DNA of 64,000 nucleotides. Origin: Prunus persica. Taxonomy: Eukaryota; Streptophyta; Magnoliopsida; Rosales; Rosaceae. The notes beneath the pieces are model-generated. The model was not told the DNA's origin, searched no databases, and saw only the letters and a list, made by a program, of their open reading frames with translations. The translations under genes were made by a program, and so were the position numbers. Location: NCBI RefSeq assembly GCF_000346465.2, contig NC_034014.1:30017777-30081776 (forward strand), read 5' to 3'. Below are positions 1 to 11,948 of this stretch, piece by piece. Each line of letters opens with the position of its first letter. The stretch's first letter is position 1.

Positions 1-684
1 AAGAGGAGTACATGTGCTCTAATTAATTTGAGGTTTATATATACATATAGAGGTATGTTCCCTAACGTGCAATTATTCTTTGAAAAGAATCAGACACGCG
101 GTGACGCGGTAGCTTTTTCATCCAACCACGTTCCATTATCTACCCTGCTCATGTACGTGAAAAATACTAAACTAACTTGGAAGATAAAAGATTCCAGTTT
201 TGATGAGTATAAAGTATTTGTATGCCAAGCCAACTTAGTATAGCACTTCTGCGGTGCGGTGTCAAGTCAACGATTCATTGATCAATGAGAAACAGAGAAA
301 AACCAGAAAACCAGTTGTGTTATACAACGACGATCGATGTCTCTTACAGTGAAGGAGCACACTAGCAAATGCATAATAAAGATCAAAACAAGGAAAAAAA
401 CAACGGAAATACAAAGTTACATCTCTTTCGCTGCTCAACCTGGAGGAGCTAACATTCCACAGTTTATTTCATTTTCCTCCATTAATTTCTTGGCAAACAA
501 GCCAAGAATCAGGAGAAAAGGAGTTGGCATTCGTCCAAACAGAAATTAAAAGGAAAAGAAAAAAAGGAACGGAGAAGGTCAAGGAAGATTAAGGGTTGAT
601 ATATAAATATATATATATCATATGTATAAGCCAAGAATCAGACTTGCCTGAGGTTACATTTCCTCCTTAAGTTCATCACCTTCT
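1..684. other. Intergenic, no gene recognised
   Basis: AT-rich DNA with only short chance reading frames. A 13-base string, agccaagaatcag, occurs near 504 and again near 629. The right part probably holds the 3' untranslated region of the small minus-strand gene at 685-825. Confidence 0.5.
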
Positions 685-825
685 TTACTGCTGTAAATCA
701 GGCCATGACTGAAAGTTGAGGACCCTATATCCTCCTCCTGGTGAGCTTTTGGACATGAAAGAATGATCTTCTTCTCCTCTTGACATTCTTCTCATCCACT
801 TCTGAAGCACCATCATCGTCGTCAT
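685..825 (-). CDS. Possible small peptide gene, 46 codons, function unknown
   Basis: On the minus strand an ATG at 825 opens a 46-codon frame ending in TAA at 685. The product is basic and rich in Met, Arg, Ser and Gln. It has a WMRRMSRGEED stretch near residues 10-20, a SSPGGGYRVLNFQSWPD block near 27-43 and a Gln-Gln end. There is no signal peptide, membrane segment or cysteine. A TATA-like sequence (TCTATATATA on the minus strand, about 940-949) lies about 115 bases upstream, a plausible distance for a short leader. I do not recognise the family. It is too short to be separated from chance on sequence alone; the TATA box and the structured, non-repetitive peptide are the reasons for listing it. 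Confidence 0.4.
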   Translation of the reverse strand: MTTMMVLQKWMRRMSRGEEDHSFMSKSSPGGGYRVLNFQSWPDLQQ

Positions 826-937
826 CGATCCTTCCTTGGACAAGTTCAGTGAAACCCTAATTATTATTTCTCTCGCAGAAAAATCAACTTAAGTTGTAGA
901 CGAAGAAGAAAGAGGCAATAGAATTTTGGGGTGGTTG

Positions 938-950
938 GGTATATATAGAT
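938..950 (-). promoter_or_regulatory. TATA box candidate for the small peptide gene
   Basis: Read on the minus strand this is ATCTATATATACC, a strong plant TATA match. It lies about 115 bases before the ATG at 825, so transcription would start near 910. Confidence 0.4.
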
Positions 951-3154
951 GTCTTAATATATAAGTAGCAATCGGTTGTGGGAGCGGATGAAACAAAGGT
1001 GAAAGGGAAATGAATTAGGCCACGTACGTACATGGGAGGCCCTACTTCACATGTCTCTATGTGTTTTACTGATAAAAGGAATATCCCATTAAGTAAAAAG
1101 GACCCCCCCTCTTATAATTTAAAGTTGGAATCTGAGGTGAGCTATCCAATTTGGATCCACATATATACCTAAAAATAAAAACAAAAACAATATTCGTTTA
1201 TTTTGTGCTCATAGTTGGCCAAAACTTACCCATTGGATTGGACAACCTAATTAGCTGGCCTCTAATTAACTCAATCACTAGGTTTTGTATATATAATAAC
1301 ACAAGATATTACTTGGGTTTTGCAGATAATGACATTATTAGAAATGGCTGCATTAGTTTAGTTGCTTATATAATTGTTTTTAAAGCTTCTTGTCAAAATT
1401 TTGTCTCTCATGTCAATTTTGTCATTCAATTATTTTTGACAATTCCTGCCGGCACACCATTGTCAGTCATTGATGCATATAAGATCTATAGTAGAATTCA
1501 CCTACATCAAACACTAATAGTCATTCATTCGCGCTCATGTACATAGCGCATATGACAAAGAGTCACATGATCTACATATTTTTTTAATCTGTTGTACCAT
1601 ATACTAATTAATTTAGAAACATCATTCCAAGGTAAGGTAAGCATGGATTATATAACTATTAGCTATATAAAGAAATGAAGATCAACATCATTCGTATATG
1701 ATCTCAATTGTCAACTGTTTGCACATCAAACCTATTCATTGAAAGACTAAATTGGCACAACATGTGGCAGCCATATATAGCTAATTGTGGTTTACTCCGC
1801 TGTCGACATTTCTGGTTAGACATTTCTGGTGCCCCCATTTTTGGAATATTAAATTACACCCTTAGCTCTCAGTGAGAGTATAGAGATACCCTTTTATATA
1901 TATATACAAGATTTGAAGGCATGTCCTTTAGACAATTGATTGAGATTCAGTTGAGAATTAGTGCTGTTTAAGTGGGGAAGGTCTACTGTAAACAACTAAA
2001 CAAACATGGTCTGATTAAAGACGATCGACTAGTACTAACAAAGTCAAGGGGAGGGGCCTTTTCAAATTGGATTGTTGAGAGATTGATTGGATGGATTTTA
2101 CAAATTGAAAGAGTGGAGGGGCCTTTAAATTATTTAGGGCGGACCAAAAGCTGATCCAATTGAACAAGAGAGGGAGAGAAATGTAATTTGCAAGGACCTC
2201 ATGGGTAATATTTTTGCACTTGAAGAAAGAAGCTCTTTGTCCAAAAAACAAAAAGAAAAGTAGAAAGAAGCTCTCACGGGTTTGCAATTAAAAAGTCTCT
2301 GGATTTTGGTTTGAGTGGAAGCCAAAGCCAGTGAGATTTGGAAACGTGGCCAACCACACTGAGCTTCAAGTGCATCTTCAGAAGTCTCAGAAACAAAAAA
2401 AGCTAAGATCCCACTCCACTGAAAAGTAAAATTTTCTACTTATAATGATTTATGAAATCTTCAGTACGAAGCACATCTTTAATAATACTATTAGTTGGTG
2501 ATGATGGTATAACCCTAAAACTGTTTTTAAACATTATTCGCGTACAACTAGACAAGGGCCCCCGCCATGTCATCATTTCCACCAAACAAGATTTTCTAGC
2601 TTCACTTTATTAAGCGTGATAAGTGAGAAAGTAGGAATTGTTGGTTAAAGAAAAGGAAGAAAAAGGGGGAGAGTTTTGTTAGAAAAGCTTTACATTGGGC
2701 TCAATTATTTGAAAAACTTACACAAATGACAAAATGTGGGGGCAAATGGAGAAATCCTTGTCCGAATGCATGTAAAAAAGTAGTGGTCAACTTGTCTTCT
2801 TCTCTCATTTATCCTCGAGTTTAATATGAATTGTGTTCATGCCAGTTTCAGTGCATGTATAGTCTGCATATCATGGATGTCATGTTGACTGAAAAGTTAT
2901 GGTCATCCGTTTCATGTTTCCAATTTGGAGCATTGCATTTCAAATGTCTTTCCAAAAGTATGATGCAAGCCAAACCAAGCAAGGCATGCAATTCAATAGT
3001 GGACTATCTATGAGAAATTATGGCCCCAACCAAACATCCAATAGATACCAGCATGCTGTTAAAGACATATATATGTAAAAAGAATCAACTAAAAGCAAAG
3101 GACATGCACTTCCCAGATGAGGCAGTCTATTTGATCTAAGATTAAGATGGTTTT
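951..3154. other. Intergenic, no gene recognised
   Basis: AT-rich sequence with (TA)n runs, for example near 1896-1910. Short open frames such as 1151-1546 lack codon structure or any recognisable domain. No RNA gene or clear transposon end was seen. Confidence 0.5.
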
Positions 3155-3203
3155 AAAATTGAACTCAGTTCCCTTGGGGATCAAGGCAACTGAGTTCAAT
3201 TTT
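3155..3203. repeat. Near-perfect 49-nt inverted repeat (hairpin)
   Basis: The arm at 3155-3170 is a perfect reverse complement of 3188-3203 (16 bp). After one C-C mismatch, five further pairs (CCTTG with CAAGG) close on a five-base loop. It lies alone in intergenic DNA, so it could be a foldback transposon remnant or a small-RNA hairpin. The arms are shorter than a normal miRNA duplex. Confidence 0.75.
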
Positions 3204-4029
3204 TGTCACGGTAGATGCATCTTGTACCAACTACTGTGGTTATATACGCAGCCACACGCGTCCTTCAGGAGCATTGCATCCGACTACACGGGGACAACTG
3301 TTCTATATGAATAAGACCAGTGGGGGTGTAACTGACTGAAGGGCAAATCTATATAACATATAATACACAAATGTAAGCACAATCTTTAATCACAATATAG
3401 AGGGCACAGATATCTTTTCTTTGGCACAGATACCAGAAGCAAACAAACTAGTCAAGAAAGTTGCAACATCCAAACATTAACATGAACTCTGCATCTGCAT
3501 TTATAATAGGACATGGCATAGGTACCACCGAAAATACACTCTGAAACTGCCATTCATCCCAAAAATATCGAATAGCAATCAGCTATCAAAATACAGATAC
3601 AGAACTTGAAATGTTTATATGAACAAATGATATAACAATCTCTGTTTTGATTCCTTGCTGCCTGTAAACCCTCGATACCTGAAATATGAGGATTCAAGAA
3701 ACAGATACGATAACGCAGTTAAATAAAACCCAAGGGGGAAAGACCGAGGAAAAAGATGAAAGAAGCAGAAGAAAATTGCACATACCCTGTTTACCGCACC
3801 CTGAGACGCCAACATCACATTTCTCAAAGAGGTCTCCTGTTTACAAAAGAGAAGGAAAAAAGGGCAAGACAGCAGCAAACCTGTGGCCCTTATAAAATCA
3901 GCCACCAACTTTTATCTTTGGTTTTTGACACGACAACAACTTTTATCTGTGTTCCACTATATATGAATGATTCCTTTGTCCAAGCACATAGTTGAGTGCA
4001 TAAGAACAAACAAACAAAAAAACAAAAAA
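3204..4029. other. Intergenic and likely 3' untranslated region of TH2
   Basis: No protein domain is recognisable on either strand. The right part lies directly downstream of the TH2 stop codon and probably contains its 3' untranslated region. Several minus-strand AG/GT pairs (for example near 3680 and 3785) would permit a spliced 3' untranslated region, but nothing proves it. Confidence 0.4.
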
Positions 4030-7000
4030 CTAATACCCCAAAATGAAGGCATGTATTTCAGCCCAACTACTCGCTGTGTAAAGAATGCCAGTTAACCCTT
4101 TCCAATTAGAAGACCTTCCTTCTATGAATTCTTTCTGTTTCTTAACTAACCCAGGAAACAATGGAACAAAAGATACACCAAACTGAGTCCCCACTCTCCT
4201 AAGGCTTGAACTTGACCCAATTACAATTCCTATATCTGCCTCAAGCAGACAAAGTATGTCACCCACTGAGTCTCCAATGTAAACGGTCAAGTTCTTTCTG
4301 TCATCGCGGCAATTTTTTAAAATATCTTTGAAAGATTGAACCTTGTCAATAGGAGACTCCACCTTCTTAACAATATCACCAGTAGAGATGGATTCTTCAA
4401 AGGTAAACTCATTTGCATGCACATTCAGCTCGTGTAAATCCCCTGCTCCAAAAGTCAATAAATAGATAATGCTGATCATTTATACTTGGTCACAGGAAAA
4501 AGGAACAAAGACACGACACTTAATCAAAAGGAAACAACCCATAAGCAAGAATCCCAACAATAAAATAGCTGAAGGGTCCCAATGAGATGCAACGTAATAA
4601 TGTATCTTAACCAACAACACATTACTTATTCTTAGTTCTGATGATATGTATACACGCATATATAGGACTGAGGCAACACAAGAGAGAAAATCAAGATACA
4701 GTTGCTCACAGTGAAAATTATATGCACTTCAAATGTCAACAATGGACATCTTATATGGCCACCAAGGGTCAGATTCTAAGGTTTCGAATGATGGCCTCAA
4801 ATATACATGTACAAGGAAAAATCCATGCCCACCAAATTATTCCCATAACTCATATGATCCAGAATTTTATCCTAAATCTAGGTACATCACCTTTAAGGCA
4901 TCTTATGAAAACGACGCCTACAAAAGATGTAATACATTCACATCAATTTCTCTTTAGCAAAAGTCAGTTAGGATCATGTTCAATTCATTTTCTACAGAGG
5001 AAAAAGAAGGATTATATTTCAATATAGACCAGCTTGTCCACAACATACAAGATATAGCTACTGGGATCAAAACGATAAAACTGTCTATAGTACTTCCAAG
5101 AAAACAAGAGAATAAGCGTAAATTTAGTCTGCGTAATGCATACACATAAAACATGAACAAAAGTAAAAGTTTATGAATGTTCATTAGGAAAATATACCTG
5201 ATGAAAAGGCTGACCTGATGAGATCGCCACACCAACAGTATGAAAGAACATGAACAATTGCATTCAAGTTTTCACTCTTGACAATTTTCTGGAAGAAATT
5301 AATACAACCATCTTGAAGAATGAGACGTTCACCAGCTCTTTTTATATCCTCAATATTAAGACCCTTGAGTACTCCAGACTTCGTAACTCTATTGTTTGCC
5401 TTTTTCTCAAAATCTGAAAGTTTTTCAAGTGCTTTATGCAGACTTTTATAGTCAAACACCACTGCAAAACCACAGAAAGTCAAACAGTCACATCTGAGCA
5501 AGTAACCTCTATAAAGGTGCCTTTGTAACAATTTCACACCTTCAAAACGAAAGTTGAAAATTCATGAGTATCAAACAAGATTGCCTTAATTGTTACTATA
5601 CCTTTTTCAGTCGGAACAAAGCTTTCTATGCACTGCTCATACTCTTCTGTGTACTGCCTGGAAAGAAGGCCCCATGTATTCCTGAGATCAGCTGATGACA
5701 TCCGAGCAATCTGATTTTCAGATTGATGTTGATCAGATTTTGGTGCTGTTACTATTGCAATTTCAGCCAAAATGGCAGATGAATCAACGACTGTACAAGT
5801 CAAATCAAAATCAGAAAATATCATGAGGTGATCTTTTGCAGGGTTATGTTCTTTGATCAGAGGAACTATGGTTGGCTGAACAAGGGACTGAGCAGAGAAG
5901 AACTCTATTTCAAGTTTCATTGCTTGGTGATAAAGCTTTTCGATGATGTCAAGCTCCTCGCCTGTCAAAGAGACACTTAGTTTATCGAGCAACTCTTCGG
6001 TTTGCGCAGCTGAGGCCTAAATTCAAAGATAACAATATTTGAGCTATAGAAGTAATGAAGGCCATTTATGCAATGCATGAACCTTTGAGACCAGAATCAG
6101 CAAATTATAACCAGACTGACCATAAGAAAACAAGGTGAAAAAACTTGATATGACGAACCTGAAAACTGTCAGAAGAGTAATTGTCAATCCACTTCTTGTA
6201 TGGGTGACTGCCTTCATTGGGATCTAGGAGTGCCTTGAACTCCTTACCTAGAAAGGCATATAGTCTCATGCAAGGAGTCATAGCACCAAGGGTGTAAGCG
6301 GCAACTTTGGTTTTTTCAAATGGGGTTGCAAGTTTACCAGGGCCTTTAACTCCTCCAACTTTTCCAGAGGCTGTTGCCAATAAGAAATCTATGTACTTTG
6401 CTGCTGCAGAATTGATAGCGGCCTTTTTAGCACCATGTAAACCCCATTCCTGCATGACTCTTATATTTAGACAATGCAAAATGTAACTTAACTGAGTAAG
6501 AAACAGAGAGTTTCTGCCAATATTTGAACATTAAAAAAATATTTAAAAAATTAATAAATGCTTAATTGGAATGTTGCATTCAAATACAATTTACATGTCT
6601 ACTCTTATATTAGACAAAAGAACCCTTCATCATACCTTCACAAATGAATCATGCATTTTCAGCTCCACCCGAACAGCATTCCTCAACAGAGAAATCGCAA
6701 CCTTTGCATCATCATCATCTGCACACTCTTCCGCCAATTCATACCTAAAAAACCAAACATAAACAGGAATCAAACAAGTAAATCACCTAAAAATATATAT
6801 ATAAATTCAAACTTCCCTAGTTCTAAAAATAACTAAAATAAAATTTATTCCTATCTTAAACATTATTTTGGATTGCAGGGAAACGAAAAAACAAAAAACT
6901 TACCCCATTCAATGCACATAAATATTTGCAAAATACCTAACCCTCCATTTGGTAGCTGAGAAAACTGACAAAAAGAAATGAATATAAAATTTTGAAAATT

Positions 7001-8433
7001 ATGATTTTTAGTTACTCCTGTTATTAAAAAACAATAAAGTCAACCAAATAAGTCAATCATTTAAATTATGCTCAGCCAAATTACCATATAATTTTCTCCA
7101 ACATAGCATGAAAAAGAATTTTTTTTTGTTTTTGTTTTCTTTTTTTCTGAGCAACCAAACAACCCTTCAGTTGAAAATCCTCGCTCATCTTCTGGTAGAC
7201 TTTTAAGGGAAAATTTTTATATAAAAAAAATTTCACGACATATTATGAAAATAAATTACAAAAAAGGTGACCTAATGTAAATACCAAGGCAAAGAATGGA
7301 AAGGTGCATAGGAGAATAAATGTCATATTACTAAACAATAAAAAGTGTCTAAGATGCATGTGGTTATTCTTTATCATTTCCTATGTTTCCTCAGCAACCA
7401 AAGAGACCAAGGAGTCAAGAACAGATAAAGGAAAAGAATACCTTACTTGGCCTTTTGGCTAAGATTTGCAAAGAAAAAGAAACGGAGGTAAAATCCGTAC
7501 AATGAAAAATCAAGAACTCTGTGTTGGCAAATATATAGTAGATACCGAGTTTTCATCAAACCACATATCCTTTCCTCCTATTGATTAAACCTCTACATTC
7601 ACAATCCAAATTCCTTTATTTTCCCATATTTTCCCCAAAATCAAACAGACCACAACAATGAAAGCACGAGCATTCGCCAAACCTTTATATTTGTGTTAGG
7701 GTAAAACTACCAATATGCAATTTCAAGCAATTCATGAATCTTTATTTTTTGTTGCTAAAAACTGTTATCTAACTTTAAAAAATGTTTCATATATGGAACC
7801 AAATTTTCCAAATTGACAACAAAAAAACAAAAAAAGTCTAAGAATTACAATAAGTACTCTGAGCTATACTTTTTTCTGGAACCAAATACGCCTAGAGATA
7901 AATAGACATATAAACAAAGGCATAGTTTAATCCATATTTGCTCAAACACTTGCAGTGATTAAAAAAAAATAAGCAAAACCCAGATTCAGATTCCGATTCA
8001 GATTCAATCACAGCATTTTCCCAGCAACCAAACAGTCCCAAAAACCCCAACGAAAAATATACCCAAAGAAACTCGTATAAAGAAAAAAGAAAATGAAATT
8101 AAAGAAAGCAACAACTCACGCATGAGCGAAGGCCTTGAGAAAGTGAACATCTTGGGCAATATAATGGCGGAAAGTTTCAATCTTGAGATTCCCGGAAGCC
8201 AAAGAGAGCGAGAAGGGAGTGTACATAGCGAAAACCGATTCTCGGTGGAACTTGATCCAGAAGCGGCGAGCAAGACCCACCTCGTTGTCGACAGCAGAAG
8301 CCATGGCTGACTTCGGAGGAGGTATGGCCATTGAGTTGAAACAGTGGGATCGGAGCGAGTTGAATCGCAGACGGAGGATGGAGTTGAAGAGAGCTGGGGT
8401 TTTGATTGGGTTTGGGGGGGAGAGTATGCGCAT
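4030..8433 (-). CDS. TH2: TENA-HAD fusion: TH2-type thiamine monophosphate phosphatase
   Basis: Six exons: 8433-8120, 6744-6636, 6449-6159, 6016-5602, 5461-5198 and 4442-4030. All junctions are GT-AG and the frame is continuous, giving 601 residues. Residues 1-45 are rich in Arg, Ser and Leu with no acidic residue, as in a mitochondrial transit peptide. Residues about 50-240 form a TENA/THI-4 domain. The rest is a HAD hydrolase with motif I DFDLT at 307-311 (nucleophile Asp307) and motif IV GDSVGD at 521-526. Arabidopsis TH2 (about 617 residues) has the same TENA-then-HAD order and converts thiamine monophosphate to thiamine, the last dephosphorylation step before thiamine diphosphate is made. 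The TENA part may act on aminopyrimidine salvage. Intron 1 is long (about 1.4 kb) with no gene inside. Family assignment is firm; the gene name rests on domain order and length. Confidence 0.9.
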
Positions 8434-8441
8434 CAATCAAG

Positions 8442-8445
<4 letters not shown>

Positions 8446-8492
<47 letters not shown>
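8446..8492. repeat. (GA)n microsatellite just upstream of TH2
   Basis: An unbroken GA run of 23 units begins 13 bases upstream of the TH2 start codon. It reads as CT on the TH2 sense strand and so probably lies in the 5' leader. Confidence 0.9.
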
Positions 8493-8495
<3 letters not shown>

Positions 8496-9300
8496 GTTTG
8501 GTATTTGCTATTTGCTATTTGCCTGCTAAAATGCTCCGTGTGAGTGTGTGAAAAGAGAGGGAAGTTTTTATCTGCTGCCTGCCTGGTGCTGGATGGTGTT
8601 TTTCACCTTGTTTTTATTATTCATTTCTTTGGTGCATAATATTGATTAATTGATTAATTAATTAATGAATTTTACTTATATTGAAAAAATGATGACATAT
8701 TATGTCAGCTGATAATATCACCTTACAATATTAAAAAAAAATTATATATGCACGCGACGTCTTGTATACGATTACTTCTCTTTCAATATCGTTCGTATAA
8801 AAATAAAAAAATAAAAAAAACTTTAGTCAGCTTCTGCTTAAGAGAGGAACGGAATATCTTGCCCTGAGTAAAGAGATGAAAAGAGAGGGGGTCGGGTCTA
8901 TTTTCTTGTGTCATTTTCTGATAAAAGTATTGCCACGTTGTTTTATTATAGTTGGGCTATTCATAGAAGGTGCAAGACAAAGACCTTGTTATACAACAGC
9001 AACCATTTTCGATTCTGCCATTTTTGTATACATATAATACCAACATCTCTTTCAGGTTTTTTTTTTTTCCCGAACTTCTCTTTCAGTTATTTGCTCCCCA
9101 AAACTTCTTCAGTGGCAGCTGCATCATCATCAGACAGACAGACAGAGACATATTGCGTTCCTTGTGCAACCCATTAATTATAGTTAATAAGACCTGGATA
9201 GAATTTTAAAAAATAATAATATAAAAAAAAAGAGTTTGAATTTCATTCTTTATAATTTAAAATAATTTAAAAAACTAGATTGCTAGACACTCTCTTAGCC
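8493..9300. other. Intergenic: TH2 promoter side, no gene
   Basis: AT-rich sequence with a (TTAA/GATTAATT) run near 8641-8668 and a 15-base palindrome, TGACATATTATGTCA, near 8693. No coding region was seen. Confidence 0.45.
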
Positions 9301-9499
9301 GCTGCCGCCCCTCGGTCTCCTTCCATACCTCCTCCTCCTCTCTCCTGTTATCCCTTTTTTTTTCCTTTCCTCCTTTTGTCCTCAAGATTGTTAGTTTATT
9401 TTGTGATGTGTAAGTAGTTGCCGTGAAACGATGTCGTCGTCATGATATAGTCACCGTATTTTGGCCCACGTACATAAGGAGTTGGCTCCATTCGACATA

Positions 9500-9985
9500 A
9501 TTTGGAGCTCTAAGGAGGGGAAGATGTCTACTTGCATTGGGTTAGGGTTTAGCCAGTGTAGGACTATGAATTTAGCCAGTATGTATGGCGCCATGATTTT
9601 CTTCGGATTGCCCGAAAGATGTGGAGCGGTGATCTTATTTCCTAGTTTTGTTTTAGACTAATATTTTTTAGAAACTCTTTAAGAGTTTGCTGTGATTTGT
9701 TTTCTATTTAGGATTTTATTTCTTTTTAGCTTTTGGCTTTTTATACAAATTTGCCGATTCTGCCATTGCGGGGCTGATTTGTATTATAGGTCTGAGTACA
9801 TGTGATTTTGGTTGTTGGATTGGGGATTTAATCATTGTTTGGGTTGTGCGTAATTCTCTCTAGATCAATTCAACATATTGTTTAGTTTGGTCACTAGAGG
9901 ATATTTACCCATATTCAGCACATAGTTGTTTTGTACTTTTATTTGTTCATCAATAATATACTATCGCTTATTTTGAAAAAATTTT
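9500..9985 (+). repeat. Retroelement-like repeat, copy A
   Basis: The stretch with gggtttagccagt, tatggcgccatga and gatgtggagcggtgatc (about 9544-9630), and the end tttgttcatcaataat (about 9944-9959), recurs in reverse orientation at 10035-10380. The tail style is like the 3' end of a plant non-LTR retrotransposon; no reverse transcriptase frame is visible. Boundaries are approximate. Confidence 0.6.
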
Positions 9986-10034
9986 AAAAATAGAGAAAAA
10001 AACAACCATAAAAATATGGGTTGAAAATATCAAA

Positions 10035-10380
10035 GCTTTTTTTAAAAATAAAAAACAATATCAATTATTGATGAAATATAACACAGTACAAAGCCGTATA
10101 AAAAAAAACAAAGTACAAAGCCGTATAAAAAAAACAAAGTACAAAGCAGCCATCCACCTTATAGGAGCAGAAATGGTAAATCTATATTGAAAGTTGAAAA
10201 TTAATATACAAAACACATTAAACTCCTAAAGAGCTCTTGAGAATTATTAGACCAAAAAAAAAAAAAACATGATCACCTCTCCACATCCTTTCCGACAACC
10301 GAAGAGACTCATAACGCCATATCGGCTAAACCCGTAATATCGCACTGGCTAAACCCCAACCCACACAATCTAACAACTTC
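10035..10380 (-). repeat. Retroelement-like repeat, copy B (inverted)
   Basis: Read on the minus strand this carries GGGTTTAGCC, TATGGCGTTATGA, GATGTGGAGAGGTGATC and, farther on, TTTCATCAATAATT. The order matches copy A at 9500-9985. The two copies form a diverged inverted pair with only about 50 bases between them. Confidence 0.6.
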
Positions 10381-10873
10381 CATTTTTATGACTTCAAAAT
10401 CTGAACTGGAGCCAAAGCCTTATATATGTGGATCAAAACGACAATTATATAATGGTGACAATGATATTTTGTGGTGGTTGCTTCAACAACATTAACAAAC
10501 CAACATAGCAACACAAATATGAAATGCCCTTTGTTTTTAGGGAGGTTCATTATTATACCCAATATAGGAGCCCAAATTATTTTAAAAACCTCATATGACA
10601 TGAACTTTAGAAACACACCCAAAACTCATTTACAACATAACAAAAGGCTTTTAACTTCTTTTTAGATTACAAAACTGCCATTGATTTCTTAAAACAAACC
10701 AACCCCAAACCTCATAAAAAAAGCTCAAAACACTCAATAGGGTATCAAAGTAATTTAATGATCATAATTAAATTCAATAGGGTAAGCTGTCATTTTTTGA
10801 GTTTGTTTATAAAAATTAAATGGTGTAGAATTTATTTATAATTTTAGTGCTAAAAATGGATATATGACTAAAT
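10381..10873. other. Intergenic, nothing recognised
   Basis: AT-rich sequence with no supported frame, RNA gene or repeat end. Confidence 0.4.
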
Positions 10874-10886
10874 ATCTCTTGTTTTT

Positions 10887-11573
10887 GACCCTAGCCCCCT
10901 TTCTTCCAAAAAACACTCTTAGAGCCTTTTCCACCTTGAGGGGGGAAGAAGCCATTGTTCTTCCCCCCTCTCCTCTCCTCTCTTCCTCTCTTCTTCCTTT
11001 CACCTCTTCCCCCATTTTCAAAGACAAAGGGTTTTCCCTATTTGTCTTAGTTTTATTATGATTTTCATCCAACCATTATTGGCGGCTGCGGCTTAGCGTC
11101 GGATCTTCACCTGCATTTCGGCGTCAGATCTCCACCACCATCTTTTTTGCAATTTCTTTATGTTTGGAATAAGTTGCAGAGACTCTTTGGGTTCTCTGTG
11201 TAGTTTTCACCTATCCTTTTGTGAGAGTTTTTCATCTCTCATTTGTGAGAGCTTTTCATCTCTCATTTGTGAGAGCTTTTCATCTCTTCTTGGTGAGAGT
11301 TTTATTTGTATTGTTATGGCTTGGTTTTTTCAAGCTTTATCTCTTTTTTATTATTCTAAGTTTGCAATCTTAGTTGGGATGCCTATGCCAGAGTTCCTTC
11401 GGTCTTGCCTGATCGTTGGTGGAGACATACCTGATTTTCTTAATTTTGATATTAGACCGCTCCGTTATTGTAATGGCTCTTTTGTGGCTAGTTTGTATTG
11501 GCCATTTGTGGCTAGTGACTTTTTTGGCTGAATTATGAATGCAATCATAGAATTTCTCAAAAAAAAAAAAAAA
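10887..11573 (+). mobile_element. Poly(A)-tailed retroposon with 13-bp target duplication
   Basis: A 687-bp segment starts GACCCTAG and ends in an A-run (11559-11573). It is flanked by perfect 13-base copies of ATCTCTTGTTTTT at 10874-10886 and 11574-11586. A terminal A-run with a 13-bp duplication is the mark of target-primed reverse transcription by LINE-type machinery. Inside are a CT-rich 5' part and a 27-bp unit repeated three times near 11219-11300 (TTTGTGAGAG core). A 123-codon frame at 11160-11531 contains this repeat and looks like chance. I cannot name the source: a 5'-truncated LINE, a large SINE or a processed transcript are all possible. Confidence 0.75.
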
Positions 11574-11701
11574 ATCTCTTGTTTTTATTCATTAGAAAAG
11601 AAAAGCTGCAATACATAGGCTTATTGAAGTAGTAGATGACAATATTCGTTTTTAAGTTGGCCGAGCCAACTACATACTTAGAAGTTGAATTGAAACATTA
11701 G

Positions 11702-11812
11702 TTAATGTTGACCAAAAGGACAAGTGCATATGCCATGCTCACAAAATTGTTGATCATCATCACAATAACATTTGATTGGGAGGTCTTCAAATACCAATGA
11801 TGAGTTAGGAGC
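11702..11812 (-). CDS. Cysteine-rich peptide domain, terminal exon or remnant
   Basis: After an AG at the minus-strand position just above 11812, a 36-codon frame ends in TAA at 11702. It contains LPIKCYC, then FCEHGICTC, so the cysteines run C-x-C-x6-C-x4-C-x-C. This matches the C-terminal core of the two domains encoded at 11949-12256. It could be the last exon of the same gene or a separate remnant. No ATG or signal peptide was found. Confidence 0.4.
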   Translation of the reverse strand, partial: APNSSLVFEDLPIKCYCDDDQQFCEHGICTCPFGQH

Positions 11813-11948
11813 CTTGGCAAGCAAAAACACTTACCTAAAACGAAAATAATATTATTTTATTATCCCTAACTAATAACATAATAATATATGAAAAAATTAT
11901 TATATATGTCATTGTATGATTAACTAGAAATAACAAAAAATGTTATAC

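Noticed and set aside
337..549. 70-codon plus-strand frame
   Set aside because: Low-complexity Lys/Thr-rich sequence, no domain, no promoter sign; it overlaps the probable 3' region of the minus-strand peptide gene.
1151..1546. 131-codon plus-strand frame
   Set aside because: Begins at a non-ATG codon and reads like translated AT-rich DNA; no recognisable domain or splice context.
3615..3908. 97-codon minus-strand frame downstream of TH2
   Set aside because: The TH2 frame already ends at 4030 at the family's normal length; this is better read as 3' untranslated DNA.
11160..11531. 123-codon frame in the retroposon
   Set aside because: Consists partly of a 27-bp tandem repeat translated as CESFSSLI units; no domain, and it lies within a poly(A) retroposon.
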